Assembly: GCA_026391555.1 (NCBI GenBank)
Contig: JAPLEB010000110.1
Span: forward strand, 1-53,248
Direction: 5' to 3'
DNA length: 53,248 nt
DNA from: Bacteroidia bacterium
Lineage (GTDB): Bacteria > Bacteroidota > Bacteroidia > Bacteroidales > VadinHA17
Within the stretch, counting starts at the first letter, position 1; the number at the start of each line of letters is the position of its first letter. A program made the position numbers and the translations under genes. The notes below the pieces were generated by a model. That model searched no databases and was not told where the DNA came from. It saw only the letters and a program-made list of their open reading frames with translations. Positions 16,165 through 30,723 of the stretch are shown one piece after another.

Positions 16165-17565
16165 TTAGTTTCCCTTCGCCATCTTTAATGCACTTGTAGT
16201 AGTGTAGTATTTTGTTATCATCCCGGGAACTTCCCATTCTGGTAATTTTCCATTCTTCATATATTCAAGAAATTTCGCAGTAACCTGTCCGAAATGCTCT
16301 TCGTGACTTACCCTGTATTTTTTAGGAATATTGATTTTCAGGGAGTTTTTATCAACTGCTTCAAAGGATAAACTATCATAAGGTAGGGATACTAATGCTT
16401 CCTTCAGTTTCTCACTGAATTCACTCATCCCCAAGCTTTTCACATTTTCAATATACAGGGTCGGAAGAAATTTCTCTTCAGCCCCCTGCTTAATGATAAG
16501 ATCACAGTTTGATCCATGCATAACTGAATAGTGAGTATCGCCACCACCGGGAGGGGCCTGGTATTTCCATTCAACAGATACTCTTGCAAAAATTCCTTTT
16601 ATCTGATAAACCATCTCTCCGTTTGAGAAGACATTCAGCTCCCCGTTTTTTACATCTTTCTGCAGATAACCGGGAAAATTGTCAAAGCCTGTAACTCCTT
16701 TAAAATCAGCTTGTGAGATAAGTGTGGGCCACCTTTTTGCGGCAATCATTGTAATATCACCTGTGCTTAATATCTGTTCCGGAAAACATTCCCACTGAAC
16801 AAGGTCAACCAGATGCGTTGTTACATCAACAATCCCTTCTCCCTGCTGCTCAACATCGAAAAACCATGCCGGACGAAGCAGAGGACTGCCTGAAACAATC
16901 TTTGAAAAGTGATGAACACTCACCTTCGTTACAGCCGGGTCCTCTTTACTCCCGGTTATCAAAGTACCAAAGACCTCAGTTTTTTGTGAGAGGAGCTTCT
17001 GTAGTATGGTGGCCACCTCATATCTCTCTGTCATTATATCATATAAAAGGACTCCCTTTTCTTTTGCAGTTACGAAGGCAGCTTTCAATGCAGGAAAATC
17101 TTCAGGAGTAATTATCATTGGCTTATCAGCCAGTACATTAAGCCCGGCATTGATCGATTTGGTAATATATTCTGCTTTTTTCCTGTTATTCCCTGATAAA
17201 ACAACAACATTACCTGCTTTGTCGGCAAGCATCTTCTCAAAGAAATCAGAACCGGTATAAACTATCTCATTCCAGGTGGTGGAATTAACAGCCCGGGTAT
17301 TGTAAGAGTTGATCCTTCCGAGGTGTTGTTGATAGTCGGGTCCGTCAGGAGCATAAACATGAACATCGGGCGATACCAGATCATACATAGATTTCTGAAC
17401 CAGGGCAGCATGGAAGTGGCCCGGATCAACAGTTATCAGATGTACCTGATATTTATTTTCCATTGATTCTCTGGATTTTTCATCTGTCTTTTGCTTTGAA
17501 CCTCCCGATCCACAAGAAGACAAAACTAAAGTAACAGAAAAAATTAACGAAAGTAGTTTTTTCAT
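16165..17565 (-). CDS. Gfo/Idh/MocA-family oxidoreductase, predicted lipoprotein
   Basis: The product has 466 residues. The signal peptide ends in the lipobox LVLSSCGSGG (Cys18), so it should be exported and lipid-anchored. The mature N-terminal part has a Rossmann-like fold (VHLITVDPGHFHAALVQ), LADKPMIITPEDF as the family's EKP-like motif, and DVTTHLVDLVQWECF in the second domain. The C-terminal part matches the 'putative oxidoreductase' C-terminal domain found in Bacteroidota secreted members. The substrate is unknown; secreted members often act on glycans. Its ATG overlaps the stop of the upstream URO-D-like gene, so the two are translationally coupled. Confidence 0.85.
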   Translation of the reverse strand: MKKLLSLIFSVTLVLSSCGSGGSKQKTDEKSRESMENKYQVHLITVDPGHFHAALVQKSMYDLVSPDVHVYAPDGPDYQQHLGRINSYNTRAVNSTTWNEIVYTGSDFFEKMLADKAGNVVVLSGNNRKKAEYITKSINAGLNVLADKPMIITPEDFPALKAAFVTAKEKGVLLYDIMTERYEVATILQKLLSQKTEVFGTLITGSKEDPAVTKVSVHHFSKIVSGSPLLRPAWFFDVEQQGEGIVDVTTHLVDLVQWECFPEQILSTGDITMIAAKRWPTLISQADFKGVTGFDNFPGYLQKDVKNGELNVFSNGEMVYQIKGIFARVSVEWKYQAPPGGGDTHYSVMHGSNCDLIIKQGAEEKFLPTLYIENVKSLGMSEFSEKLKEALVSLPYDSLSFEAVDKNSLKINIPKKYRVSHEEHFGQVTAKFLEYMKNGKLPEWEVPGMITKYYTTTSALKMAKGN

Positions 17566-18611
17566 GATTTTGATTTTTTTGATTGTTCTTTCACAGCATC
17601 AATAAAAGCGTTGATATTAATATTGTTAACTTCAGGAGGCATTCCTCCTCCGGCTGACCAGATTATACGGTTGAAGTTATCTATTTCTCCAAATGCCTTA
17701 TTTACAGCAGCTTTTACCTGTTCCGGAGTACCACCGGCCAGAACATCCCTTGGGGGAATATTGCCGACGAGCACAACTTCAGGTCCTGCAAGTTCACGAA
17801 TATCTTTCATGGAATGATTAAATGAAAAATTGAACATATTCACACCCATCTCCGTCAGGTATTTTGCAGTTATCAGCCCTTCAGCATCGTTATGAAGAAA
17901 CCTGACTTTAGCACCTGTGCTGCTGAATATTTTTCTTAAATATGGAATAACAAATTCCTTAAATTCGATCTCCCCGACAAAACCAATAATATCATCAAGT
18001 ACCAAGACTCCGTCAATTGAAGGGAAACACTCTTTCTGCCAGGATAACCAGTCGCAGATAAAGTCTGAGATTTTTTTAAGGAGCCTGTGTGTACCGTCAG
18101 GGTCCATCACAATTGCCATCATGAATTCGGTTGTCCCCATCAGGAAACTTGCAATATTAAGAGGGCCCCTGGCTATTGCAAACCTTATCTGATGGTCGGC
18201 TTTGATAATCGCTTCCTGATTGTTTTTCAGACGACTGATCATAAAAGGTAATAACCCGTCAGTCTTGACATTTGGTTGCGGAAGCGAATCGGTTCCTTCA
18301 ATTCCTGAAAGAATCTTTTCAGCATGTGGAAGGCTTTTCTCAAGAAATATCATTCGGGAACCAAATGCTGAAGGTTCAGTACACATACCATATTCTGACC
18401 AGAATGCAGGCATAAACCAAACATCAGGAAATGAGTTAACTGCTTTAAGATTTGATTTCAGCCAAAGTTCATCGGATGAATAGAAATCAATATTTGATAT
18501 CCCATACCAGCCGGGTATCCATGGGCTGTCAATAATAAACCCAACAGGCAGATAGTTCAGTTTTTCCCCGTCAATCATTGCAATCAGGTCATTCCATGAA
18601 GAATTTCGCAT
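17562..18611 (-). CDS. Uroporphyrinogen decarboxylase-like (URO-D/MtaA fold) protein
   Basis: A 349-residue cytoplasmic protein with the URO-D TIM-barrel layout: MRNSSWNDLIAMIDGEK at the start, RGPLNIASFLMG in place of the HemE substrate region, FLHNDAEGLI near residue 240 and NISVNH-like NFSFNHSMKDIRE after it. A final GNIPPRDVL-GGTPEQV segment is typical. Members outside the HemE clade are often corrinoid- or methyl-transfer enzymes or are uncharacterised. The coupled Gfo/Idh lipoprotein gene (4-bp overlap) does not point to haem synthesis. I do not assign a reaction. Confidence 0.8.
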   Translation of the reverse strand: MRNSSWNDLIAMIDGEKLNYLPVGFIIDSPWIPGWYGISNIDFYSSDELWLKSNLKAVNSFPDVWFMPAFWSEYGMCTEPSAFGSRMIFLEKSLPHAEKILSGIEGTDSLPQPNVKTDGLLPFMISRLKNNQEAIIKADHQIRFAIARGPLNIASFLMGTTEFMMAIVMDPDGTHRLLKKISDFICDWLSWQKECFPSIDGVLVLDDIIGFVGEIEFKEFVIPYLRKIFSSTGAKVRFLHNDAEGLITAKYLTEMGVNMFNFSFNHSMKDIRELAGPEVVLVGNIPPRDVLAGGTPEQVKAAVNKAFGEIDNFNRIIWSAGGGMPPEVNNININAFIDAVKEQSKKSKS

Positions 18612-18679
18612 AAAAAATAAGGCTAGTTCAAAAAATATTTAAGAGAATAAATTTGATGATTTATTTCGTCAGAAAAAAA

Positions 18680-21577
18680 TTAATTATTATCCACAATTTT
18701 AAATGTCTCAAGTCTGCATAAATCAATCGGATCGCAGGTACAAACGAGATTACGATCGCCGTAACCATCATCTATCCTCCCTAATGTGGGCCATAACTTA
18801 TTCTCAATTACCCATTTAAGAGGGAACGCAGCCTTCTGTCGATCATAAGCATGGTTCCATTCATTGGCTGTTACAACTTTAACAGTATGAGGTGCATTAT
18901 GCAGAACATTATCCTCTTTATCCGCTTTACCATCCTTTATTTCCTGTATCTCATTCCAGATTGATTTAAGGGCGCTAACAAATTTATCGAGCTCCTGGAG
19001 TGACTCTGATTCAGTAGGTTCCACCATAAGTGTACCGTGAACCGGGAATGAAAGAGTCGGAGCATGGAAACCATAATCCATTAATCGCTTGGAAATATCC
19101 GTTTCAGTAATTCCTGCTTCTGCTTTAAAATTCCGGCAATCGAGAATCATTTCATGTGCCACAAACCCTTCAGTTCCGGTGAAAAGAGTTTTGAACCATC
19201 CTTTTAATGAGGCAGCTATATAATTTGCATTAAGAATTGCATATTTTGTTGCAAGGGTTAAACCGTAGGAACCCATCATCATTACATAAGCATGCGAAAT
19301 TGTAAGTATATGCGCGCTGCCAAAAGGTGCGCCGGCAACGGCTGTGGTACCGTGACTGCCACCGGTTTTTACAAGCGGGTGCGAAGGGAGGAATTCAGCG
19401 AGTTTTTCATTAACAAGGATCGGGCCCACTCCGGGACCTCCTCCACCATGAGGTATGGCAAAGGTTTTGTGAAGGTTAAGATGACAGACATCAGCTCCGA
19501 TATGTCCGGGATTGGTAAGTCCTACCTGCGCATTCATATTAGCGCCATCCATATAAACCAAACCACCATTTGCATGGATTATTTCAGACATTTGTGTTAC
19601 AGCAGTTTCAAATACTCCATGGGTCGAAGGATAGGTGATCATGAAACAGGCGAGGTTATTTTTATGCTCCTCTGCCTTTTTCTTCATATCTTCAACATTA
19701 ATATTACCTCTTTCGTCACACTCAACAACCACAATCTGCATCCCTGCCATTGCGGCGCTTGCAGGGTTTGTACCATGAGCTGATGATGGAATAAGAACTA
19801 TATTTCTGTGTGCGTCACCCCTGGTAAGATGATACTCGCGGATTACCATTAGTCCTGTATACTCGCCTGCAGCACCCGAGTTGGGCTGAAAAGAGATAGC
19901 GGAAAATCCGGTAATTTCCTTAAGAGCTTCGCCAAGCTCATCCATAAGCTGATAATATCCCAGTGCCTGATCTTTTGGAACAAAGGGATGAATATTCCCG
20001 AATTCGGGCCAGCTCATTGCAAACATTGAACTTGCAGGATTAAGCTTCATCGTACATGAGCCGAGAGGTATCATACAATGAGTAAGGGAAAAATCTTTTC
20101 TTTCTAACATCTTAATATATCGCATCATCCCGGTCTCACTATGATATTTATTGTAAGTTCCTTCTTTTAAGAATGAGGACTTTCTTAAAAATTTATCATC
20201 AATAATTTTACAATTGCATAATGAACTTATCCGATCAAGTTCCTTCCCGGCTGCTTTCGCGAATATCTCAACAATGTTGTTTATTTCTTTAATAGTAGTT
20301 ATCTCATCTGTACTTATAATGATTGAATTATCATCGGGATAATAAAAATTTATTTCTGCCTCAAGTGCCAGTTTCCTTATGCCGGCTTCTGAAACGCCCA
20401 CGGGGAGATCAATCTTAATTGTATCGAAGAACATGGAGTTTAGTTGCTTATATCCCAGCTCTTTAACAGCACAACTAATAGTACATGCTGATTTGTGGAT
20501 ATGAATGGAGATATTTTTTAAACCCTCAGGACCATGGTACTGGGCATACATCCCCGACATGGTAGCAAGCAGAGCCTGTGAAGTACATATATTTGATGTT
20601 GCCCTCTCCCGTTTTATATGCTGTTCTCTTGTCTGCAATGCCATCCTTAACGCACTATTCCCCTGTGCATCAACCGATACGCCGATAATACGTCCCGGCA
20701 TACTTCGTTTAAGTTCATCTTTTGTTGCAAAATATCCGGCATGCGGACCTCCGAAACTCATCGGGAGGCCCATCCTCTGGTTTGAACCGACAACAATATC
20801 AGCGCCCCACTCACCCGGAGGTGTGAGTATAGCAAGGCTCATCAGGTCGGCAGCTACTCCCACGAGTGTTCCGGCAGCATGAGCCCTGTCAGTAAATTCT
20901 TTATAATCTCTTATCTGACCCGTAGCAGCCGGATACTGAACCATCGATCCAAAGAATGATTCATTAAAAACCACTTCATTATATTTCCCGATAATAAGTT
21001 TTATTCCAAGTGGGTTGGAACGTGTTTTAATTACATCGAGTGTCTGTGGAAAAATATTTCCATCAACAAAAAACTTGTTTGCCCCGGCTTTTACTGTAGC
21101 TCTCGACCTGGCATTGAACATCATTATCATTGCTTCAGCTGCTGCTGTAGATTCATCTAACAGTGAGGCATTGGCGATCTCCATACCGGTAAGCTCAATT
21201 ATCATAGTCTGAAAATTCAGAAGAGCCTCAAGCCTCCCCTGCGAAATTTCAGCCTGGTAAGGGGTGTAAGATGTGTACCATGAAGGATTTTCCAAAACGT
21301 TCCGTATAATAACCGACAGAGGAGCAACACCATAGTATCCCTGTCCGATAAATGAACGGAACATATTATTTTTCTGACCAATAGATTTAATATGATTGAG
21401 GTATTCGAATTCGCTCATTGCTCCCGGAAGCCTGAGTGGTTTTTCGAGCATAATCGATTTTGGAACTGTTTTTTCAATTAACTGGTCGAGTGATTTAACA
21501 CCAATTGTTTTCAACATTTGAGTCAACTCATGATCACGGGGACCATTATGACGGGTAACAAACTTATCTAATGACAT
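18680..21577 (-). CDS. gcvP: Glycine dehydrogenase (decarboxylating), P protein
   Basis: This 965-residue PLP enzyme decarboxylates glycine and passes the aminomethyl group to the H protein of the glycine cleavage system. It is the single-chain form: the N-terminal half starts with FVTRHNGPRDHE and contains YTPYQAEISQGRLEALLNFQ. The C-terminal half has GSCTMKLNP, ATVPGSAHGTNPAS-like sequence (SSAHGTNPASA), and the PLP lysine in NLHKTFAIPHGGG at residue 704. The length is normal (about 950-970). gcvT and gcvH are not in the window. Confidence 0.96.
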   Translation of the reverse strand: MSLDKFVTRHNGPRDHELTQMLKTIGVKSLDQLIEKTVPKSIMLEKPLRLPGAMSEFEYLNHIKSIGQKNNMFRSFIGQGYYGVAPLSVIIRNVLENPSWYTSYTPYQAEISQGRLEALLNFQTMIIELTGMEIANASLLDESTAAAEAMIMMFNARSRATVKAGANKFFVDGNIFPQTLDVIKTRSNPLGIKLIIGKYNEVVFNESFFGSMVQYPAATGQIRDYKEFTDRAHAAGTLVGVAADLMSLAILTPPGEWGADIVVGSNQRMGLPMSFGGPHAGYFATKDELKRSMPGRIIGVSVDAQGNSALRMALQTREQHIKRERATSNICTSQALLATMSGMYAQYHGPEGLKNISIHIHKSACTISCAVKELGYKQLNSMFFDTIKIDLPVGVSEAGIRKLALEAEINFYYPDDNSIIISTDEITTIKEINNIVEIFAKAAGKELDRISSLCNCKIIDDKFLRKSSFLKEGTYNKYHSETGMMRYIKMLERKDFSLTHCMIPLGSCTMKLNPASSMFAMSWPEFGNIHPFVPKDQALGYYQLMDELGEALKEITGFSAISFQPNSGAAGEYTGLMVIREYHLTRGDAHRNIVLIPSSAHGTNPASAAMAGMQIVVVECDERGNINVEDMKKKAEEHKNNLACFMITYPSTHGVFETAVTQMSEIIHANGGLVYMDGANMNAQVGLTNPGHIGADVCHLNLHKTFAIPHGGGGPGVGPILVNEKLAEFLPSHPLVKTGGSHGTTAVAGAPFGSAHILTISHAYVMMMGSYGLTLATKYAILNANYIAASLKGWFKTLFTGTEGFVAHEMILDCRNFKAEAGITETDISKRLMDYGFHAPTLSFPVHGTLMVEPTESESLQELDKFVSALKSIWNEIQEIKDGKADKEDNVLHNAPHTVKVVTANEWNHAYDRQKAAFPLKWVIENKLWPTLGRIDDGYGDRNLVCTCDPIDLCRLETFKIVDNN

Positions 21578-21675
21578 ATACCGGAGTTTATTTGATCAAT
21601 AGTAATTATCAGTTTGAGTTAATTTTTTGAAGGGATAATGATAAGAAATTCCTTGCAACATTTTCAGGATTTATT

Positions 21676-22311
21676 TCATGCAAAATAGGGATTTGATTTC
21701 ATTTCCCTTTCAATTGATGTTTCATTTCCATGCCCTGAATACACTACAGTAGCTGGTGGGAGAACAAATAATTTACTTTTAATGCTTTTTATAAGTGTCT
21801 CATAACTACCGCCAGGCAGATCAGTTCTTCCTATACTTCCCGAGAAGAGAGCATCGCCGGTAAAAACGCAGCCATTATTTTTGCTATAGAAAGCAAGGCT
21901 TCCCGAAGAATGTCCCGGAACATGAAGTGCCACAAGTTCTGTTTTTCCGAAAATTATCAACTGATTATCAGTTATGAAGCCTTCAGGTTCAGGTGGTTCA
22001 TTCATGGTAAGACCAAAAAGCAGCGCGTGCTGTACAGCGTTTTTCCTGTTCATTTCATCATATTCACTGGAAAAAGTTTTCAGATTATACCTATCGAGGA
22101 CAAACCTGTTTCCAAAAATATGGTCGAGGTGGCAGTGAGTGTTTAGAAGCAATACAGGGTTAAGGTTTTTCTTTTCAATAAACTCAACAAAATGTTCAAA
22201 TTCTGCCTCATCATAACATCCGCAATCGATTATGGCGCAGTCGCCCGATTTATCAGCAAGAATATATGTATTGACATCAATAGGTGAAAAAACCAGTTTA
22301 TAAATTTCCAT
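21676..22311 (-). CDS. Metallo-beta-lactamase-fold hydrolase (glyoxalase II-like)
   Basis: The product has 211 residues. The metal motif NTHCHLDHIFGN (HxHxDH) lies near residue 58. A downstream metal His is in HVPGHSSGS, a bridging Asp in FTGDALFSGSIGRTDLPGG, and a final His in YSGHGNETSIE. This set matches the hydroxyacylglutathione hydrolase-like subgroup, but the glutathione-binding C-terminal domain is missing, so it is better called a general thioester or MBL hydrolase. It lies downstream of pcm on the same strand. Confidence 0.88.
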   Translation of the reverse strand: MEIYKLVFSPIDVNTYILADKSGDCAIIDCGCYDEAEFEHFVEFIEKKNLNPVLLLNTHCHLDHIFGNRFVLDRYNLKTFSSEYDEMNRKNAVQHALLFGLTMNEPPEPEGFITDNQLIIFGKTELVALHVPGHSSGSLAFYSKNNGCVFTGDALFSGSIGRTDLPGGSYETLIKSIKSKLFVLPPATVVYSGHGNETSIEREMKSNPYFA

Positions 22312-22348
22312 ATAAATAAATGAATAATTTCTCTTTTACATCTCCCTG

Positions 22349-22397
22349 CTTCCGTCTTCCAACTTTTGTCCTTTTCCTTTTGTCTTTTGTCTTTCTT
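22349..22397. repeat. Heptamer repeat tract (CTTTTGT)
   Basis: Seven contiguous 7-bp units: CTTCCGT, CTTCCAA, CTTTTGT, CCTTTTC, CTTTTGT, CTTTTGT and CTTTCTT. On the minus strand this is an AAAAGAC-type tract that begins at the pcm stop codon (22396-22398). It fills most of the pcm to MBL hydrolase spacer. Confidence 0.8.
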
Positions 22398-23043
22398 ACC
22401 CGTTTACAGTTCCTTTCAACATCGGCACAAAAACAAAACTTCCATGACTGGAATACTCGAAGCTATTTGGTCCGGTCCGTTCTACAACTGTCATAACCTG
22501 AGAACCTGAATTGCCAAGAGGAATTATGAGCCTTCCTCCGATCTTAAGTTGTTGAAGAAGTGTCTGAGGTACCTCCTGTGCTGCTGCTGTGATAATTATT
22601 CCATCGAAAGGACCATACTGTGGCTTGCCCTCATACCCATCGCCGTAAAAGAAATCTGCAGTATATCCGAGGGATGTTAATGTTCTCTGGGCTTTTATAA
22701 AAAGTTCCCTGAAGCGTTCTATAGTATAAACTTTTGCTCCCATCTCAGCGAGTATTGCAGCCTGGTATCCTGAGCCAGTTCCTATTTCAAGAATTTTATC
22801 TCGCTTATTCACCCTTAGCAGGCAGGTCTGTACAGCCACCGTATAAGGTTGTGATATTGTCTGACCCGATGTAATAGGAAAAGCTTTGTCAACATAAGCG
22901 TGAACAAGAAATGCAGGATCCATAAAAAGATGCCTGGGAACAGTATCGATAGCCCTCAAAACTTCTTCATCACTGATTCCTTTCTGTCTGAGCTCCGCTA
23001 CAAGTTTTTTCCTTTTGCCTTTCGCTTCAAATGAATCTGTCAT
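22396..23043 (-). CDS. pcm: Protein-L-isoaspartate O-methyltransferase
   Basis: This 215-residue SAM enzyme methylates L-isoaspartyl residues in damaged proteins. The class hallmarks are present: VPRHLFMDP, the family-specific substrate motif SGQTISQPYTVA around residue 58, motif I LEIGTGSGYQAAIL, and DGIIITAAAQEVP before LKIGGRLIIPLG. The length is normal. It is followed by the MBL hydrolase gene after a repeat-filled spacer. Confidence 0.94.
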   Translation of the reverse strand: MTDSFEAKGKRKKLVAELRQKGISDEEVLRAIDTVPRHLFMDPAFLVHAYVDKAFPITSGQTISQPYTVAVQTCLLRVNKRDKILEIGTGSGYQAAILAEMGAKVYTIERFRELFIKAQRTLTSLGYTADFFYGDGYEGKPQYGPFDGIIITAAAQEVPQTLLQQLKIGGRLIIPLGNSGSQVMTVVERTGPNSFEYSSHGSFVFVPMLKGTVNG

Positions 23044-23126
23044 CTGATATCAGGGAGTATAATAATTATTCCAACAAAAATATAAAAATTCGTTTCATTC
23101 TGATGAGTTTGATTTTAAGTTGGATT

Positions 23127-23741
23127 TTATAATCTGCCGGCATCAACTTCTCTAATGATCAATTCTATCAGAGCATCGTCACCATAGGGATCATATTCTT
23201 CTTTAAGGTTTGTCCCAAAAATACGGGCAATACCCTGCCAGAAAGCAGCAGTAAACTTTCCCCGGTATTCCCTGATCAAAGCATATGAAGTGTTCTGTGT
23301 CTCCCTGTCAATCAGCTTAATAAGAAGCTTCCCCTGGGTTATTGTCATAGTCTGCATATCATCTTCATACTCAGTAAAAACATCCTTTTCAACATCTTTA
23401 ATGTAATTCTTCCGTTCCTTTTCATCTGTAATGTTCTTCATTTCCTCATTTACCTGATTCAACTTTATCCTCACCATTAATGCATAAGGATAAACTCTTT
23501 TAATATTATAGATGAGTCTTTCGTATTTACGATATTCATTTCTATTTGCGGTCATGGGACGGGCAACAACAGTTACCTCTTTTATTTCAACTTCAGGCAT
23601 GGTTATTCCATCTCTTTTCACATTCTGTAAAAGATAAAACCTCTGTGGCAAAGAATCATTCTTATGTTTTAATGTATCCTTCTGTCCTGATACATCAGTA
23701 ACAAAAAGAAAGATTACCAATATTATAAATACTAATCGCAC
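23127..23741 (-). CDS. DUF4294-family secreted protein
   Basis: The protein has 204 residues with an N-terminal signal peptide (hydrophobic stretch ending near VSGQ). The conserved body begins with an EVTVVARP motif and continues with [16 protein letters not shown], a charged helix-rich middle and a [15 protein letters not shown] segment ending in WQGIARIFG. This corresponds to DUF4294, a Bacteroidota-restricted family of unknown function as far as I know. TACATTTG on the minus strand at 23758-23765, 17 bp before the start, fits a -7 box. Confidence 0.82.
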   Translation of the reverse strand: MRLVFIILVIFLFVTDVSGQKDTLKHKNDSLPQRFYLLQNVKRDGITMPEVEIKEVTVVARPMTANRNEYRKYERLIYNIKRVYPYALMVRIKLNQVNEEMKNITDEKERKNYIKDVEKDVFTEYEDDMQTMTITQGKLLIKLIDRETQNTSYALIREYRGKFTAAFWQGIARIFGTNLKEEYDPYGDDALIELIIREVDAGRL

Positions 23742-23757
23742 AAAAGGAATCTTTTTG

Positions 23758-23765
23758 CAAATGTA
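23758..23765 (-). promoter_or_regulatory. Candidate -7 box (TACATTTG) for the DUF4294 gene
   Basis: An exact TAnnTTTG octamer on the minus strand, 17 bp before the start codon. No convincing -33 TTG is seen. Confidence 0.35.
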
Positions 23766-23829
23766 TCAAATTATGAGCCATATTTATTCTAATCAGAAGA
23801 CGGTCTATTTCTATGAGAAGATTGAGGAG

Positions 23830-24011
23830 GAGAAAGGAGAAAGGAGAAAGGAGAAAGGTGAAAGGTGAAAGGAGAAAGGTGAAAGGAGAAAGGAGAAAGG
23901 AGAAAGGAGAAAGGTGAAAGGAGAAAGGTGAAAGGTGAAAGGAGAAAGGGGAAAGGAGAAAGGAGAAAGGAGAAAGGAGAAAGGAGAAAGGAGAAAGGAG
24001 AAAGGAGAAAG
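23830..24011. repeat. 26-unit tandem heptamer array (GAGAAAG / GTGAAAG)
   Basis: Twenty-six perfect-length 7-bp units run without a break over 182 bp. Nineteen are GAGAAAG, six are GTGAAAG (units 5, 6, 8, 13, 15 and 16) and one is GGGAAAG (unit 18). The last eight units are identical, as expected after recent expansion. The array lies in the 466-bp space between the divergent DUF4294 and PHP genes. Because 7 is not a multiple of 3, translation of any frame gives a seven-residue periodic peptide with no stop on the minus strand, which is an artefact and not a gene. Confidence 0.97.
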
Positions 24012-24016
24012 GGAAG

Positions 24017-24091
24017 AGTGAGTAGTGAATAGTGAATAGTGAATATGTTTTCAACTACTCACTGCTCACTACTCACTACTCACTATTCAGG
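24017..24091. repeat. Heptamer inverted repeat (AGTGAAT / ACTCACT arms)
   Basis: Left arm: AGTGAGT and three AGTGAAT units (24017-24044). Right arm: ACTCACT, GCTCACT, ACTCACT, ACTCACT and ATTCAGG (24057-24091). The arms are nearly complementary around a 12-bp spacer and could form a cruciform or RNA hairpin. From 24092 to 24170 a degenerate purine-rich stretch with similar spacing (AAGACAA, AAGTGAG and alike) leads up to the PHP gene; no other feature is seen there. Confidence 0.9.
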
Positions 24092-24207
24092 TTCAAGGTT
24101 TTAAGACAAAAGTGAGAACAAGGAGAAAGGCAAATGTGAAAATCAACAAAAAATGAAAAACGAGAAACCATTTGAAAAAAAATAATTACCTTTTCAAAAA
24201 AATAATT

Positions 24208-29204
<4,997 letters not shown>

Positions 29205-29205
<1 letters not shown>

Positions 29206-30623
29206 CAGAACAATTCCGTTATTACACCATTCTTATCAATATCGTTATCCCATTTTATTATATTCTCAACACTTTGCTCCGGCATATTCATTCTGATTCG
29301 CCATTCAACAGGAAAATAGTTATTCACCCTTTTGCCGATATTATTGACGAATCCCAGATTAACATCTTTGAATGTCACAATATTCCAGCCTTTTACTGCA
29401 TCATGAAGTGTGAAATTATCGCGTCTCAGGTACGAAATTGCCTCTTTAAGATTTATTTTTTCCTGAGAAAAAGCATCCTTTCTTAATTGGTTCGATAAAG
29501 CGAGCTCATGCGACGGCAGATAATCGTTTTTCTTCACAACAAATATTTTTGTCCCGGCTTTAACAATCTTCAGATTCTGAAAAAGGTGAAGGTAATCATC
29601 CATGCCACATGGAACAGCAAAAACCTCATCTCCCCATCTGAGAACTCTGTCATTTGAAAAACGGGTCCATCTGTCTACAACTTCAAGGTCTGCTTTGCCA
29701 GGTTTCAGTTCAGAAATCCCCGGGTTCCTTATAGGTTTTTTTTCCTGTTTACCGGTTTTCCTTATAACTGAAATAAAGAAGCCTTCTCCCCTCACCTTAT
29801 AAGGATAAAAACCATAACCATAAATTCCCTGGTAATCGATTTCTGTAATTCCTTTAAATTCAGCAATATTCAAGCGGACAATTTCTGCTTCATGTTTGCC
29901 AATGAGCCATTTAATGTTTTCTTCATTCTCACAAGGATTAAATGAGCAGGTACTGTAAATGAGAATCCCGTTTTCTTTCAAAGCCGGCCAGATATCCATA
30001 AGTATCCGTTTCTGTCTTTCAGAACAATGAGCAGTATTTTCTACCGACCATTCGTTAATTGCCACATTATTCCTGAACATCCCTTCCCCGGAGCATGGAG
30101 CATCAACAAGTATGATATCAAAATACCCTGATAATCTTCCAAATACAGCCGGGTCATTCTGTGTCACTAATGTATTTCCTGAACCCCATTTTGTGACTAT
30201 TTCAGCCAGAATCGCAGCTCTTGACCTGATTACTTCGTTAGCGACCAGCAAGTTGCCCGGACCAATTATTTCCGACAGATGAGTACTCTTTCCTCCGGGA
30301 GCCCCGCACAGATCGAGCACCCGGATATCTTCCAGCGATCCTGCTGTCTGCCTGATAGCCTGTTCCAGGAACATACCTGAGGCCTCCTGTGGGTAATAAC
30401 AACCTGAATGAAAAAGCGGATCAAAAGTATAGGATGGTCTGCTTCGGAGGTAATAACCATTCCCGCACCAGGGAACCTGTTCTCCATTTTTCGGTATAGA
30501 TTTCCACTTTGCAGGATTAATACGGATACTTACAGGAGAAGGCTCAGCCAGTGACTTCAGAAGAGCCTCACTGTCAATATATTTCTGATTAATAATTCTT
30601 TGTTTAAAACCTTCCGGAAACAT
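29205..30623 (-). CDS. RsmF/NOL1-NOP2-type rRNA cytosine-C5 methyltransferase
   Basis: The product has 472 residues. The SAM-binding motif is LDLCGAPGGKSTHLSE; the two catalytic cysteines are in VDAPCSGEGMFR and YSTCSFNPCENEE. The C-terminal part (GFVNNIGKRVNNYFPVEWRIRM) is the PUA-like domain of RsmF. The likely substrate is 16S rRNA C1407 or a neighbouring position, by family analogy. It is translationally coupled to the MobA-like gene downstream (TGATG). Confidence 0.9.
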
Positions 30624-30652
30624 ATGATTTCTACTATATTAATTGTTACAGT

Positions 30653-30692
30653 TTCCTCTGCGGCACTCTGCGTATCCTTTGTGATCTCTGCG
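30653..30692. repeat. Decamer-periodic repeat element
   Basis: Four consecutive 10-bp units: TTCCTCTGCG, GCACTCTGCG, TATCCTTTGT and GATCTCTGCG. The shared CTCTGCG core recurs at exact 10-bp steps (one copy degenerate). From memory a sequence of this type recurs between genes in other Bacteroidota. It lies in the 100-bp gap between permease and rRNA methyltransferase genes. Confidence 0.7.
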
Positions 30693-30723
30693 TTAAAAAA
30701 AAAGTCCAACTATTTAAAAAAGC

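Noticed and set aside
19292-19783. A 163-codon plus-strand frame
   Set aside because: It is antisense to the PLP domain of gcvP, whose coding on the other strand is certain.
23695-24054. A 119-residue minus-strand open frame of repeated SPFSFLL-like heptapeptides
   Set aside because: It is the translation of the 7-bp array, which has no stop in this strand, and it overlaps the DUF4294 gene start. No ribosome site or conserved domain is seen.
23830-24091. Possible CRISPR array
   Set aside because: Units are 7 bp and contiguous with no spacers, and no cas gene is present.
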